From Diploptera punctata (taxonomy: Eukaryota; Arthropoda; Insecta; Blattodea; Blaberidae): a stretch of 64,000 bases of DNA. Position 1 is the first letter of the stretch. Each line of letters opens with the position of its first letter. Under the pieces are notes generated by a model, which worked only from the letters and a program-made list of their open reading frames with translations, did no database searches and was not told the DNA's origin. Shown piece by piece: positions 42,220 through 54,229 of the stretch. Location: NCBI GenBank assembly GCA_030220185.1, contig JASPKZ010010275.1:62001-126000 (forward strand). The letters are read 5' to 3'. The translations under genes and the position numbers were made by a program.

Positions 42220-43185
42220 AATCGAAGACACAACCTTACTACCGAACATTTGGAACAGTAGCTGATCGTTTCTGTTTACAACAGCAGCAAAATGCAGAAT
42301 ATTTTAATTTGTGAACAAAACTTTTGCCTGATACTGACTGATAATTTATCACTTATCAGAGATAAATGATATTATTAATAAATATATAATAAAAATACTA
42401 ATATTATTAAACGAAAACGAACCCAATACATGCAACCCCCTCTACCAGATCTTCAGTGAAACACCAGTTTTGAATCCTGCCGATGATGGGACAAGTCTCG
42501 AAAGCGCTACAGTTAAATGATTAATTAAGTTGAGGAGACGGACCTTTCAGGTGAATATTCCATAATTTTATATTAATTTTTAATATTATTATACTAATTT
42601 AGAAATAAAATATCTAATAAAGTAATAATTACGTTTTTTTTTATTATTTGGTATGCATATATTGACTTTTTCATGTATATTTTAAGCATTTTTCATGCAT
42701 TTCCAGCTTAAGTTGCATATAATCCGCCCTCTAGTGATTAACTTCCAAACAACAACCAAATGAGGTTAAGCTCTCTAAACAAACTCACCAATCATTTTTG
42801 TGCACAAATCCAGCTGTCGATGTGTTCACCACACACTTGACTTCACCAATACTGAAACGCAAGGTAAAGAGTGCGGGGTTTTTCTTAAAGCTTTGCGTGT
42901 AGCACGTCATCTCCCCATATCATACGCAAAACCGCTGATAAAATGTTCTCGCCCGGAATAATTCCCGGAAACGCTTTTATACTCTCAATGTCTACCTAAA
43001 ATGCGTAGATAAATCATAATACCACGTCAAAATGGTTTTTCCCAAGGTATAAATCTGGTTCATTCACCAGTAATAACTCAATGATTATGGTTTATTTTAA
43101 GGACGTTATATTCCACAAGTTTATTCTGAATTATATCCAGACTTTCAAGGAAATTAAAAGAGGCCTCTAAGCAAAATTTACCGAC
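42220..43185. other. AT-rich spacer with one PLE scrap
   Basis: No gene seen. 42477-42512 is a hammerhead-like scrap: CTG/CAG helix I, CCGATGA (one core change, T4 to C), GGGA/TCTC, GAAAGCGCT, triplet CTA. The phrase GTTGAGGAGACGGACC after it matches GTTGAGGACGACGGCACC at 30118. Confidence 0.45.
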
Positions 43186-43189
43186 CCTC

Positions 43190-43935
43190 ATTATCATAAG
43201 TAATGCCACGAGTGATTTCCAAATTATCGATAAATTCACGACTCACGAAGTGAGGAGTGAATTTATCTAGAGAATTTGGAAATCACGAGTGGCATTTGTT
43301 AGGACTATTTAACGAATAAAATTAAGCTGTTTACTCACAAATCATTATTTAACTATAGTTATTTTAAAATATTTATATATTTAATGTAAACGGCGATGTT
43401 TGAAAACAAATGGGAAACGATTGGTAAGCTTCATTTGCATCTTTTGTTCATCACTGCAACCGGATCATATTATTTATTGCCAAAGGATCGCAATATTGTA
43501 AGAATGCACTCTAGTGGAGAAAAAATGAAACACATCACTTCTGATGTCTTATGATGTAAATATGACAATTATATTTTTATGGAATGTTATTACCTGGGAA
43601 AAAATACATTTAAGAAATTGCAAATAGTGGTTTCTTTTTCTGGTGGTATAATCAATTGCTACAAATGTTTTTATATTAACTCCCGCATGCGGTATGTGTT
43701 GACATTCATGCACTATATATATACAATCTGGTAGCCGTATTTCTTAGTGGGTCAGTCACTGCAAAATAATGCTATGACCTATTCAGAATGTTAAAAAGGA
43801 GGTGCTTTCTTTATTATGATAAACTTTAGTTGGTAAATTCTACGCGAAACACGACTGTGATTGGTTGTAAATCATAAATCATTGTAACGTGATTGGTCAT
43901 TGACTCCCTATTTGGGGCATGTGTTAAATAGTCCT
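43190..43935 (+). repeat. Repeat family C, near full copy
   Basis: Starts TAAGTAATGCCACGAGTGAT with a 110-bp internal hairpin, includes GATCGCAATATTGTAAGAAT and AATCTGGTAGCCGTATTTCT, and ends GTGATTGGTCATTGACTCCC. About 745 bp. No coding capacity; the class is unknown. Confidence 0.75.
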
Positions 43936-44339
43936 AGTAATGCTTTAATAGTTGCATAGTACCGGTAGATGTCTAATTGGGTCGAAATACATTGCGACGA
44001 AACAAACTTAGCAGTTGCTAGGGTCAAATTTTCATTTCGGATTTCAGGTAAACCCCCACTTATAATGACCGGATTTCGTTGATTTTTGGACAATATCTAC
44101 CTCGGTTTATTTTAAGAGCATATACTGCGTTTCGTTGTAAAACATTAAAAATTGCGACCGCTAGAGGGATATTTAATTTTTTGTTTCAGGTGAACTCATA
44201 CACCTAATGGTTTTAGAGAATAATACATAGCGACTAAACATTCTCCGTACACGAAAAACTGTATGTACAAATTTTCATAACAAACGACCGACTATTTTTC
44301 GAATTTTGCGAGCACAAACATACGCAGGCGCTATATATA

Positions 44340-44590
44340 TAACACAAACATTTATTTTTCTTATATATGTAGTATTCTCAATTTACACGAGAGGTAGCGG
44401 GAAGTCGTTCCAACTGCCATCTAGTGGTCACCATAACAGGTAAGCAAATTTTTAAAGAGAATATTTCTACTTGATAGCAGTAACGCTTGTATATTTAGAT
44501 GTTATAACTATATTTTTGACATTTGGCAATGAAGGCAAAGATGATATGAAAAGAAAAATGAATGCCCGAATCGGGATTTAACTTATATAT
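44340..44590 (+). mobile_element. SINE family D relative, decayed
   Basis: Shares CATTTATTTTTCTTATATAT, CTGCCATCTAGTGGTCAC and GATGTTATAACTATATTT with 31690-31880; the tRNA-like part is lost. Confidence 0.55.
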
Positions 44591-45129
44591 ATACTAGAAG
44601 TCCCGGCCACGCGTTGCTGTGGCTAAGGTATACGTTAAATTTTTAAATTAAGTTGCTGTCTTTCAGCCAGATTACTTAAAACTAATAAATACACACGAAA
44701 TTAATAATATTGAAAATAAAATAAACACTGAACACACGTAAATTATGAAATAATCAATATTTGTAATTCAATTGAAATTCGCGGTTGCAACAAAAAAGCA
44801 CAGCCATCTGGATCTCTCTTTGTTAAATAATAAACCAATTACCTTACCAAATTACATTACACCGCCATCTGTTAGAATCGTATGGAACTCACAGATAATT
44901 ACACTGCCATCTGTTAAAATCGTATGGAACTCACAGATAATTATAACACTTTGTTAAATAATAAACAAATAATTTGCAATAAAAAAATAATGCGACTATA
45001 AATTTAGTTATAAAATACCCTAAGTCTCAAGTTGGATCAAACTGCACACAGTGTGCAAAATTTTATTAAAATCGGTTCAGTAGTTTAGGATTCCATCGCG
45101 GACAAACAACGTGACACGAAATTTTTATA

Positions 45130-45172
<43 letters not shown>

Positions 45173-45175
45173 CCT
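44590..45175 (+). repeat. Unclassified interspersed repeat
   Basis: Contains a direct duplication CGCCATCTGTTAGAATCGTA / TGCCATCTGTTAAAATCGTA with GGAACTCACAGATAATTA, then AAATCGGTTCAGTAGTTTAG, GACAAACAACGTGACACGAA and (TA)n, a type of end seen in many insect repeats. Confidence 0.5.
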
Positions 45176-45549
45176 ATATTTATTTATTTAGACGATTGGT
45201 TACAAAAGCAGATATTTAGTAACCAGATCTCGGAAGTGTTGATCAGCGAGTTATTAAACCTAATTTTGTAACGTGTTGTCTACAATATTTTATCTGTGTT
45301 CAGGGTAATTGCGGAAACGATATGTTTAGAGAAAGGTTTAATGTGGGATTTGGAGGGAAAAAAAAGACACGATAAATCAACAAACACTGATTTTATATTC
45401 AGCAATTTTGGTGCTAGTTTCATGTGTGAATTTAAAGCAAAAATGAGCGGACGTGATTTTCACGATTCAGCAGGACAAATTTTAAAATCAGTCCAAGATG
45501 CAACTATTAATACACTTCCAGAAAAGTCAAGGAAAGTTTATTTATATCC

Positions 45550-46398
45550 TTACTCACTTACTCACTGGCACTATCGAACCCGTAGGTTCATGGCCGCGCG
45601 GACATAAGCTCTCCATACATCCCTATCCTGAGCTAATGCTTTCCAATCATGCCCTGTATAATCTACTTCCCTCAAATCATAGTTAATGTTGTTCTCCCGC
45701 CTCATTCTTGGTCTACCAACTGGGCGTTTTCCCTCTGGCTTTCCTACAAGAAGCTTCCATGCACATCTTTCATTCCCCATACGTGCAACATGTCCTGCCC
45801 ATCGCAGTCTACGAGACTTAACTGTTCTTATTATATCTGGCTTCCTATAAAGACCATGTAGTTCATTGTTATGTAGTCTTCTCCATTCACCTGTCTGTTC
45901 ATCTCTCTTTGGTCCAAAAATCTTCCTAAGTACTTTATTCTCAAATACTTGTAATCTCCTTTCCTCCCTTAAAGTAAGAGTCCATGTTTCGCACCCATAT
46001 AATATAACTGGTAGAATAATAGTTTTATATATTTTCAGCTTAACGCCTTTTGAAAGGAGTTGGGACATCAAAAGTCTCTGCAATGCATAATAGCACGCAT
46101 TTCCAGAATTGAGCCTATGTTTAATTTCTTTGTGCATCTCATTCCTGTTTGTGATTATTGTTCCTAGGTATTTGAATTCATCCACTTCCTCAAAATTTCC
46201 CTCATTTGTCATTAGCTGTCCATTTCCATTATATACTGAATTTCTACGTGTGACCATATATTTAGTTTTAGTGATATTTACTTCCAGTCCCAATTTCTTA
46301 GTGTTACTCAATAGTGTGTGCGTATTGCCCTTTAGTATCTCCTCGCTATCGGCCAGTAGTACTACATCATCAGCATAAACTAACAGCTTATTAATACC
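45550..46398 (-). mobile_element. LINE with 15-bp TSD, long open C-terminus
   Basis: TSD AGTTTATTTATATCC at 45535-45549 and 46399-46413. The minus-strand frame (246 codons) covers KLGLEVNITKTKYMVTRRNS, FKYLGTIITNRNEMHKEIKH, LYGCETWTLTLREERRLQVF, RRLRWAGHVARMGNERCAWK and the family end VRAAMNLRVR. Almost no decay, so it is young. (AGTA)n tail. Confidence 0.92.
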
Positions 46399-46411
46399 AG
46401 TTTATTTATAT

Positions 46412-46566
46412 CCATCCATAGTAATTCTGCCCGAAGGCAGGTCCTTCACTGCAATCATAGCATTTTCATGCTATGCTTGCAGCTTTACTAGGGAATTATG
46501 TAGGTGTGGTAGCTTCCCGTTGCTTTCCACACCGGTGAAGGATGATGGTGATGATGATAATGATAA
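46412..46566 (-). mobile_element. SINE family A, partial
   Basis: The 3' half of SINE-A on the minus strand, flanked by TTATTTATAT at 46402-46411 and 46567-46576. Confidence 0.7.
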
Positions 46567-46849
46567 TTATTTATATAGTTATACGAAATCATCGTTAAAG
46601 TGTATTTTACGTTTTGTTGAACCTGTATTTTATGTTTTGATAACGTGCTTTGTTAGAACATAAAGTATAGGGTTTCATTGTACGAACTAAAGCGCCAGGG
46701 CGTGCTCCCAGGAAATTAAGTGTTCGCCAAGTGGTCGAAATAACATGTCACTTTATATTATATTAGACTTTGTTAATTTTAAATTGTATTAGACCATAAT
46801 AATAAAAATACAGGGTATATTTTGGAGTGTAACTGATGATGGGGTGATA

Positions 46850-46985
46850 GTATTCTAAATTAGCACCCAGCATCGTGAGGAATTTGGGTAGCTACAATAA
46901 GTAGCGGCTCCACGATGAGAAAACTACATATAACGGCTGGTGGACCCGAAAAACTGACCACATGCCAACCCTACACTGGCTCGAT
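46850..46985 (+). mobile_element. SINE family C fragment
   Basis: CACCCAGCATCGTGAGGAAT, GGGTAGCTACAATAAGTAGC and CCAACCCTACACTGGC match the SINE-C body. Confidence 0.75.
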
Positions 46986-46989
46986 GATT

Positions 46990-47535
46990 GCTACATCTTG
47001 ATTAATATGCATTACTTCCTTATAGTTTATATGAGAGCTTTGGCGGTGGATTTTAGTTTTTTGCAGTTTAAAAAAGTTTAGATTAAGTAGATATAAGATT
47101 AATACTTCCATTTTATGTATATTATTATTATAGCATTGTATAAGAAACAAAATTAGATTAACCATAATGTACTGTAAACACTTTAGATTAAGCTTCAACT
47201 AGCCGCACTCTGTAAAAGTACAATGAATTCAATAAAGAAATCACGCTAGATAATAAATAGGGACAAGAGCAGACCTGGGGATATGGGCATTAAGCCCGAG
47301 GAAACCCAGGGGGGCTCTTAAATAAAAAGTTTTAAAAAGTAGATTTTTTTTGGAAATGATCTTTTGTGCATCTCATGCTTCTTGCACGATGGAGATTTTC
47401 CATAAGCATTGCCTTGCAGTTAAAAACGACAGAACTAACTGTTTCAATTTTTCATTTATAAGACTAAAGCTCGTCAATAGGCACTAAAAAAATAGGTTGA
47501 CAAAAAGAGGGGGAAATGGTACTTAACTGTTGTGT
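46990..47535. other. No gene recognised
   Basis: AT-rich sequence. GGGGCTCTTAAATAAAAAGT and similar unique words; no coding or repeat family seen. Confidence 0.4.
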
Positions 47536-47539
47536 CTTA

Positions 47540-48725
47540 GCCTATTAAATATAGATATGCTAACTAGCATATACCCGACGTGCTAAATAAATGTTAATGT
47601 GTTTTTACCACCAGCCGTGCGCTGTTATACTTGCCCGGGAATCTGCTTATCCCCATCTCCTTGGAATCAATGAAAGACAAAAATAGTTATTGTGAGTTAT
47701 CCGTAGAAGATAAACATATGCTGTCGCGGATTTTTTTGTAGAGTTTTTTTGAGATATTCAATTCTGTGTACATTAATTGGTGTATTTTTATTGGTTTAGG
47801 CAGCGTAAAGCCATTTAAGCGTCAAAATAGGGATTTTATTTCACATTTTTCACTACAAAGGGTGATATTTAGGGGTGAAGGGGTTGAATATCACAACTCT
47901 CTTATAGACTATGTTCATCCCGGAATCTCCTGAACATTTTTTTAAAAAAACCCATGTCAATCGGATGAACGGTATGGCAGAGCACGCTTGCCCGGGAATC
48001 TACTTATCCCGATCTTCTTGTCATCAATGAAAGACAAAAATGGTTATTGTGAGTTATCCGCAGAAGATAAACATATGCTGTCGCGGACTTTTTTGTAGAG
48101 TTTTTTGAGATATTCAATTCTGTGTACATTAATTTGGTGTAATTGCTATGGTTTAGGCAGCGTAAGCCATTTAAGCGTCAAAATAGTGACTTTATTTCAC
48201 GTTTTTCACTACAAAGGGTGATTTTTAGGGGTGAAGGGATTGAGTATTACAACTCTCTTATAGCCTATGTTCATCCCGGGAATCTCCTGAACATATTTCA
48301 AAAAGCCCCATCACAATCGGATGAACGGTATGGCAGAGCACGCTTGCCCGGGAATCTACTTATCCCGATCTTCTTGGTATCAATGAAGGACGAAAATCGT
48401 TATTGTGAGTTATCCGTAAAAGATAAACATATGCTGTCACGGACTTTTTTGTAGAGTTTTATGAGATATTCAATTCTGTGTACATTAATTTGGTGTATTT
48501 GTTATGGTTTAGGCAGCGTAAGCCATTTAAGCGTCAAAAAAGGGACTTTATTTCACATTTTTCACTACAAAGGGTGATTTTTAGGGGTGAATGGGTTGAA
48601 TATCACAACTCTCTTATAGCCTGTGTTCATCCCGGGAATCTCCTGGACATTTTGCAAAAAAAAAAAAACAATCGGATCAACCGTATGGCCGCGCATAGAA
48701 CACAAACAAACAAACATTGATTTTT
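47540..48725 (+). repeat. 356-bp tandem repeat, about 3.3 copies
   Basis: TTGCCCGGGAATCT recurs near 47630, 47987 and 48343 (spacing 356-357). Each unit includes AAACATATGCTGTCGCGGAC, AGCCATTTAAGCGTCAAAAT and AATCGGATGAACGGTATGGC. It ends in (ACAA)n at about 48700. Frames inside (HFSLQRVIFRGE) are repeat by-products. Confidence 0.9.
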
Positions 48726-49084
48726 ATATACATTAGATGGTGTAAAAGACGCCGATCTTTAGGGCTAAAGTTAACTGAACTGTACTATAGGATCGATTGA
48801 TTTTTGACAGATTAATCAATGGAGTAAACGAACTGTCAAATGCAACATTTTTTGCAGTAACGGTACACACCCATGTGTTATAGTACATTACACAACATTG
48901 CGCCAGAATTTTCTGCCGGTGAGTTCCCTAGAAAAAGAGTTGCAAGACTTAGAATTCCCAACGTCTTGATAGCAGAGTTACATCACGCCGAAGTACTTTA
49001 ACATCTAGTGCAACATTCACAGAACTTACGAACAAGAGAAGCACAGCGTGCAGATACATCCGCTGAAGAGGAAAGCAAGATAAT

Positions 49085-50275
49085 TAACTCATTGGCAATA
49101 TCACACGGACATAACCTCTCCACACATCCCTATCCTGAGCTGTTTTCCAATCATCCCATGTACAAATCTACTTCCCTCAAATCATAGTTAATGTATTCTT
49201 CCACCTCATTCTTGGTCTACCAACAGGACGTTTTCCCTCTGGCTTTCCTACAATAAGCTTCCATGCACTCCTTTCATTCCCCATTCGTGCCACATGTCTT
49301 GCCCTCACAGTCTACGAGACGTAACTGTTCTTATTGTATGTGGATGCCTTTAAAGATCATGAAGTTGACGGTTATGCAGTCTTCTCCATTCACCTGTCTG
49401 TTCATCTCTCTTTGGTCCAAAAAATTTCCTAAGAACTTTATTTTCATATACTCGTAATCTCCTTCCCTCCCTTAAAGTAAGAGTCCATGTTTCACATCCA
49501 TATAATGTAACTGGTAGAATAACAGTTTTATATAGAGTGATTCAGATATATCGCTATACGTTTGATCGCATTTTTGTAAGGGAAAATATTATTATTAAAG
49601 GAAATATGATGTTATCATTGGAAAGAGAATCCTTCAAATTACAACAATAGAACAAATCACAGCTCATGTGCAGCTTGGCGGGTTGATTTTTGTGGCCTCC
49701 ACAATTCTCTTCGTTGTTTCTGCATCCGTGCTAATGCGAGGCCTTCCAGGAGGTTTGATTTTTCTGCATCCTTCCCGTTTCCAGCAGTCGTTTTCTCCAC
49801 TTTCCCACTAGTCCTTTGGAGGGACTGCCTCCTTAAAGCCTTTGGACTTGCTTCCTTGTGTTTTATCCCCACAAGGAGGGGATACGTTAAACTCACGCCT
49901 TGCCCGTCTTGCGGCCTCACGATCATTAGCATACGTTATTGCCCATGTAGCAATTGTAATTTGCTGTTGCATATTCAACGCCATTTTGACCCATGTCGTA
50001 AGTTTTACACTGTTTCGTTTTATTCCATTGTTGTAATTTGAATAATTGCCTTTCCAACGGTAATTTCATATTTCCTGTAATGGCAATATTCTCATCACAC
50101 AACGCGATCAAACGTATAGCCATATTTACGATTCACCCCGTATTTTCAGTTTAACGTTTTTTGAAAGGAGTTGGGATGACAAGAGTCTCTGTAATTAATA
50201 ATAGCACGCATTTCCAGAATTGAGCCCATGTTTTGTTTCTCTGTGCATCTCATTCATATTTGTAATCAAACTACT
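49085..50275 (-). mobile_element. LINE (RPRMRW family) split by a DNA transposon
   Basis: 49085-49532 and 50143-50275 match the LINE at 45.6-46.15 kb (GGTCTACCAACAGGACGTTT; TTTTGAAAGGAGTTGGGATG). Many indels. The break is exactly the TA-flanked element below. Confidence 0.8.
49533..50142. mobile_element. Non-autonomous TA-target DNA transposon, copy 2
   Basis: TA at 49533-49534 and 50141-50142. Removing the 606-bp insert and one TA restores GTTTTATATATTTTCAG, as in the intact LINE at 46020. Inverted ends GAGTGATTCAGATATATCGC and the complement of CGGGGTGAATCGTAAATATG. Its middle carries extra sequence (49660-49870) absent from copy 1. Confidence 0.88.
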
Positions 50276-50714
50276 GCATTATGATGGGATTTATTGCTTG
50301 GTATATCAGCTAATTACTGACCGCAGTGGGCTGGTGGTTACGATCGTTGCATCTAGTCTCGAGGGAACTCTTTACAGACACTTGTGCCACGAATCAACCG
50401 GAAACACAGTTGAGGCTCAGCAGAGACGGAAACCACTACTTCCTCAAGTAACGAAAATATCGACAACTGTAATAAAAACGATTGTATATAATATTTATAT
50501 ACATTACTTTTAACACTAGAAAGACTGCGAGATCATTTTGATCCCTCTGTGAAGTTGCTCAACCCCAACACGTACGATTCATCTGGCTTGTAATTGTATG
50601 CCTTTTTTTATTTGATGTAAATTTACTTCTTATGAAATTCAGAGGCTGCGATTGTAGTATGAACGGAGTTGCTACCTACAGCGACTGAGATGTCAAGACG
50701 ACCTCTATAGTATT
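50276..50714. other. No gene recognised
   Basis: CAGTGGGCTGGTGGTTACGA (50324) has tRNA-like flavour without a B box. The rest is AT-rich. Confidence 0.35.
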
Positions 50715-51620
50715 TTTCATAAGTAATGCCACGAGTGACTTCTAAATTATCGATAAATTCACGACTCACGAAGTTAGGAGTGAATTTATCTAGAGAATTT
50801 GGAAATCAAGAGTGGCATTTGTTAGGACTATTTAACGAATAAAATTAAGCTCTTTACTTAAAAAATAATTATTTGAATATAGTTACCGGTGTTTTAAAAT
50901 ATTTATAAAGTTAATGTAAACGGCGATGTTTTAAAACAAATTATAAATGCAACTCGATCATATTATTTATTGCCAAATAGGATCGCAATATTGTAAGAAT
51001 GCACTCTAGTGGAGAAATAATGACAGGGAAACAGTCGGTGGATCTGCGACAGCAGTCCTCCCGCCTAGGCTCATGGAGCCCGTGGACCAACTGTGGGGTC
51101 ATCAGGAATGAGCGACCTGATGTACTATGTAGCTCAGCAATTTCCCCTGAAGTTGCGACTCCAACACCTACTCCCTGAGGTGTTGGTTTTATTGCCTGTG
51201 AACTTGAATGTGATCGCGATGTAGAAAAGGGAGGACAAGAATTCTGGGACTTGGGAGTAGGGCCTTCTGGCCGAGGTATCCCAAGGGGTGGTGGAAATGG
51301 GTCCAGATGGAGAAATAATGAAACACATCAAACTATTATAATCAACATTATAGGTTAATCATTTATATTTTGAATAAACAACTCAGCAAAATCACTGAAT
51401 CTATACATTATTTGCTACATTCAATGTATTTGTTGGAGAAAAATAATGGTCTAATCTGTTCAGAATATTAAAAAAGGAGGAGCTTTCTTTATCACAAAAG
51501 CAGGAGCTGATAAAGAGAAATCGATAAAGAGCGAGGTGAAACATGACTGTCATTGGTGTAAAACAGAATTCATTGAAACGTGATTGGTCATTGACTACCA
51601 TTTGTGGCATGAGTTAAAGG
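50715..51620 (+). repeat. Repeat family C, copy with insertion
   Basis: Same ends as 43190-43935, interrupted at 51024-51308. Confidence 0.75.
51024..51308 (-). mobile_element. 285-bp insertion with 13-bp TSD, unidentified
   Basis: GGAGAAATAATGA at 51011-51023 and 51309-51321. GC-richer than its surroundings. A minus-strand frame reads PPPLGIPRPEGPTPKSQNSC and GVGVGVATSGEIAELHSTSG, proline-rich. No poly(A). Possibly a retroposed gene piece or LINE ORF1 scrap; not recognised. Confidence 0.55.
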
Positions 51621-51754
51621 GTCACTGAACTACAATAGTTTAATATAAATATCAAAATACTACGTCATGAGTGCGATGAATAAAGCAAATTTAGTGAATA
51701 TAAATATAGATGAATACACTATTTGAATATAGCAAATAATATATAGAAATATAA

Positions 51755-52410
51755 CGGGCTTCCAATATAAAACCGGACCGGCCTTACGGAGTTTCACCCG
51801 GCACGCAGTGCTGTCTCTTCTTCCCGCAATTCACCCTGCCTGCCACCCGTCCTTGAACTGTTTCTTACCTTATAGAAAATGCTGGAAATGTTGTCCTCCC
51901 GCAGTTAAACAGGCATTATACCGAGTAAACACATTTAGATTGACACGCTGTAGTTCGGGCACTGTCAAGTTTCTGATTTAATTTCTTATGTTGTTCTTCA
52001 GTTCTTCCAATGTGTGCGGATTTGTTTTGTACACTTTGTCTTTCAGGCTACCCCACAAATAAAAATAACACACTGTTAGATCTGGGGAACGAGTGTTTCT
52101 TATTTTGTACTGAACCAGTGGTCTCAAATTTAGTCACAAGATCGTGGATTGTCGATCTGGAAGGAGGTAATTGTCCAGGGAAGTTCCGAATAAATTCCTC
52201 GCGAACGCGACGAGCTGATTCGTATTTATAATAACATTTACACACATAAATGCGTTGCTCTAATGTCAGCTGACGTCTCATCTTGTCGAACGATAGTAAA
52301 CTGACTAGTTCAAGGACGAGCGGCTGGCAGAGTGAAATGCGGACGAGGAGAGAGCGCTGCCTGACGGGTGAAACCCCGTGAGGCCGGTCCGGGTTTATAT
52401 TGGAAGCCCG
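51755..52410. mobile_element. DNA transposon with about 65-bp terminal inverted repeats
   Basis: The left end CGGGCTTCCAATATAAAACC continues through GGACCGGCCTTACGG and TTTCACCCGGCACGCAG. The right end is its inverse with about ten changes. 656 bp. Carries one HTH fragment. The target duplication is unclear. Confidence 0.8.
52048..52281 (-). pseudogene. HTH (DUF4817-like) transposase N-terminus
   Basis: MRRQLTLEQRIYVCKCYYKY, ESARRVREEFIRNFPGQLPP, SRSTIHDLVTKFETTGSVQN: a helix-turn-helix of the type found at the start of insect mariner/IS630-like proteins. The catalytic part is absent; the frame ends in non-homologous sequence. Confidence 0.7.
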
Positions 52411-52716
52411 GTAGATGAATATATGATAATATATAGAAATATAGATGAATATAGTATTGAATGTTGCAAATAATGAACATATTCCTTTGAACTACACATT
52501 TGGCAATTGAGTGTTCAATAACACTGGTCAACATGATTTTTGTGTCATGAGTACCAATAGTTGTACTTAATGCAGTTTTTATAGTGTTTTCAAATATGTA
52601 TTCAGAATTTCTCCATCACCCACAGTTTTTTTTATTTCAAATTCAATTAATGGATTTAAATAATTATTTTCTGCTTAACAAACATTAAAGGGATTACGTC
52701 AAAATCAAAACATACA

Positions 52717-53148
52717 GTGTTGTACCCTGACTTGCAATCTGCAATGAGACCAGTTCCACACTGCGAAGAATTGCCCATACCAAAGCCTCCAGAACATGTG
52801 GCATTAGATGAAGAGAGCTCAGATTCTGATGGAAGTAAGGAAGAAGAAGAAACAGATTTTGGTGATACAACTTTTGAAGAAAGCTGTTCATCTGAGCCTC
52901 ATTTATTGACTCAAGAAGATCTTAACGATCTCATACGAGATTTAAAGTTATCCAAAAAACCAGTCTCAAATGCTTGGTTTGAAATTATAAATGCCTGTAT
53001 CTCGGAAACCTTGCGTAATGGAGAAAAACCGATATCATATTTGAATTCAGGAGAAAACATGCTATCAGAATCACATATTTATCTTTCTGAGACAAAAAAA
53101 AAAGTTTATTTTTTGTTGCTCAGTGTAATAATTGTTTTAGAACAATGA
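52717..53148 (+). pseudogene. Fragment of an arthropod repeated-gene family
   Basis: MRPVPHCEELPIPKPPEHVA is followed by an acidic stretch, then SSEPHLLTQEDLNDLIRDLK. I recall this pattern (RPVPH.E.LP.P.PP, then LTQEDLNDL.RDL.LSK) from a family found many times in arthropod genomes, probably carried by a mobile element. The expected continuation after LSK is lost. Confidence 0.55.
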
Positions 53149-53239
53149 TTTTACAGAGTTATTTCCTAAAAAAATAATTAATAACCTATAAAGTTGGCTA
53201 TAATATACAGTTTGATGTGTTTCTTTTTTCTCCACTAGG

Positions 53240-53840
53240 GTGCATTCTTACAATATTGCGATCCTATTGGCAATAAATAATATGATGAAGTTGCAGTGAT
53301 GAATAAATGAAACATAACCAAAGATTTCTTATTTGTTTTCAAACATCACAGTTTACATTAAACATATAAATATTTTAAAATAACTATATTTAAAAAGTCC
53401 ATCGCTGTGGTCTAGAGGTTGCGTGCTGCATTCTCACGCAGCGGGCCCGGGTTCGATTCCTGGTCGGGACAGGCTCCTGGGTGAGGTTTTTCTCGGGGTT
53501 TTTCCTCACCTGTAAGACAAATGTCAGGAAGCTTAGGGCCGAACGGTCCGCGAAAATCATCCGGCCATCATTATCATCATCCATCACCGGTGTGGAGAGC
53601 AACGGGAAGCTACCACACCTATAATTCCTTAGTAAAGCTGCAAAGCATAGCATGAAAATGCTATGATTGCAGTGAAAGACCTGCCTTCGGGCAGCATTAC
53701 TATAGAGAAAAACATTTAAAGAATGATTTGTGAGTAAACAGCTTAATTTTATTCGTTAAATAGTCCTAACAAATGCCACTCTTGATTTCAAAATCCTCTA
53801 GATAAATTGGAAATCACTCGTGGCATTACTTATGACAATT
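53240..53840 (-). repeat. Repeat family C, minus copy split by SINE-A
   Basis: Reads as the inverse of 54230-54545, interrupted at about 53397-53705. Confidence 0.75.
53397..53705 (+). mobile_element. SINE family A, full-length
   Basis: The head GCTGTGGTCTAGAGGTTGCG (A box) and CCCGGGTTCGATTCCTGGTC (B box) is followed by the family body and the end GTGAAAGACCTGCCTTCGGG. ATTTAAA occurs on both sides. Best copy for defining the family. Confidence 0.85.
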
Positions 53841-54229
53841 CTATTAATAACAGAATTGTGGTTTTCTAGAAACAACAGCAAAACTATGTGCAACTTTTTC
53901 AGCAAGAAATGACTACGTTTGAGAGCTTCAAAATATTGTTTTTAATCTGCTATTGGTAAGTGAATAAATTTTATAATTGTATTACAGCTGGAGATAAGAT
54001 TATCTGAAATATCGAATCTGTGGAGTACACATTTGTGTACAAAACTGCGCAGGCGCCGGATCATGAATGGGCTGCTGCAAGCTCCAGAATTTGCCCGTAT
54101 CGATTCGCAGGTTTTGACTTTGCAGGTCTCGACGCAAAGAGGCCCGGGACCATAACTGTCTCTCAAGTTCGCATTAGCAGCGCCACAAATATATTTTGTT
54201 TGACAGTTATAATAAAATATATTTTATCA

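Larger units (their letters stand above)
45303..46663 (+). pseudogene. Unrecognised ORF split by LINE and SINE insertions
   Basis: A frame open from about 45300 reads CLEKGLMWDLEGKKRHDKST, NTDFIFSNFGASFMCEFKAK, MSGRDFHDSAGQILKSVQDA, then LPEKSRKVYLY at 45549. A LINE (45550-46398) and a SINE-A (46412-46566) follow. Past them the frame resumes at 46577 (SYTKSSLKCILRFVEPVFYV) to a TAA at 46661. I do not recognise the family. E-F-K-A-K resembles nuclease E-x-K motifs only superficially. TTTATCTGTGTTCAG just upstream could be a splice acceptor. Confidence 0.5.

Noticed and set aside
48143..48720. Repeated protein frame HFSLQRVIFRGE
   Set aside because: It appears once per 356-bp repeat unit with different flanking frames; no start or codon bias supports coding.
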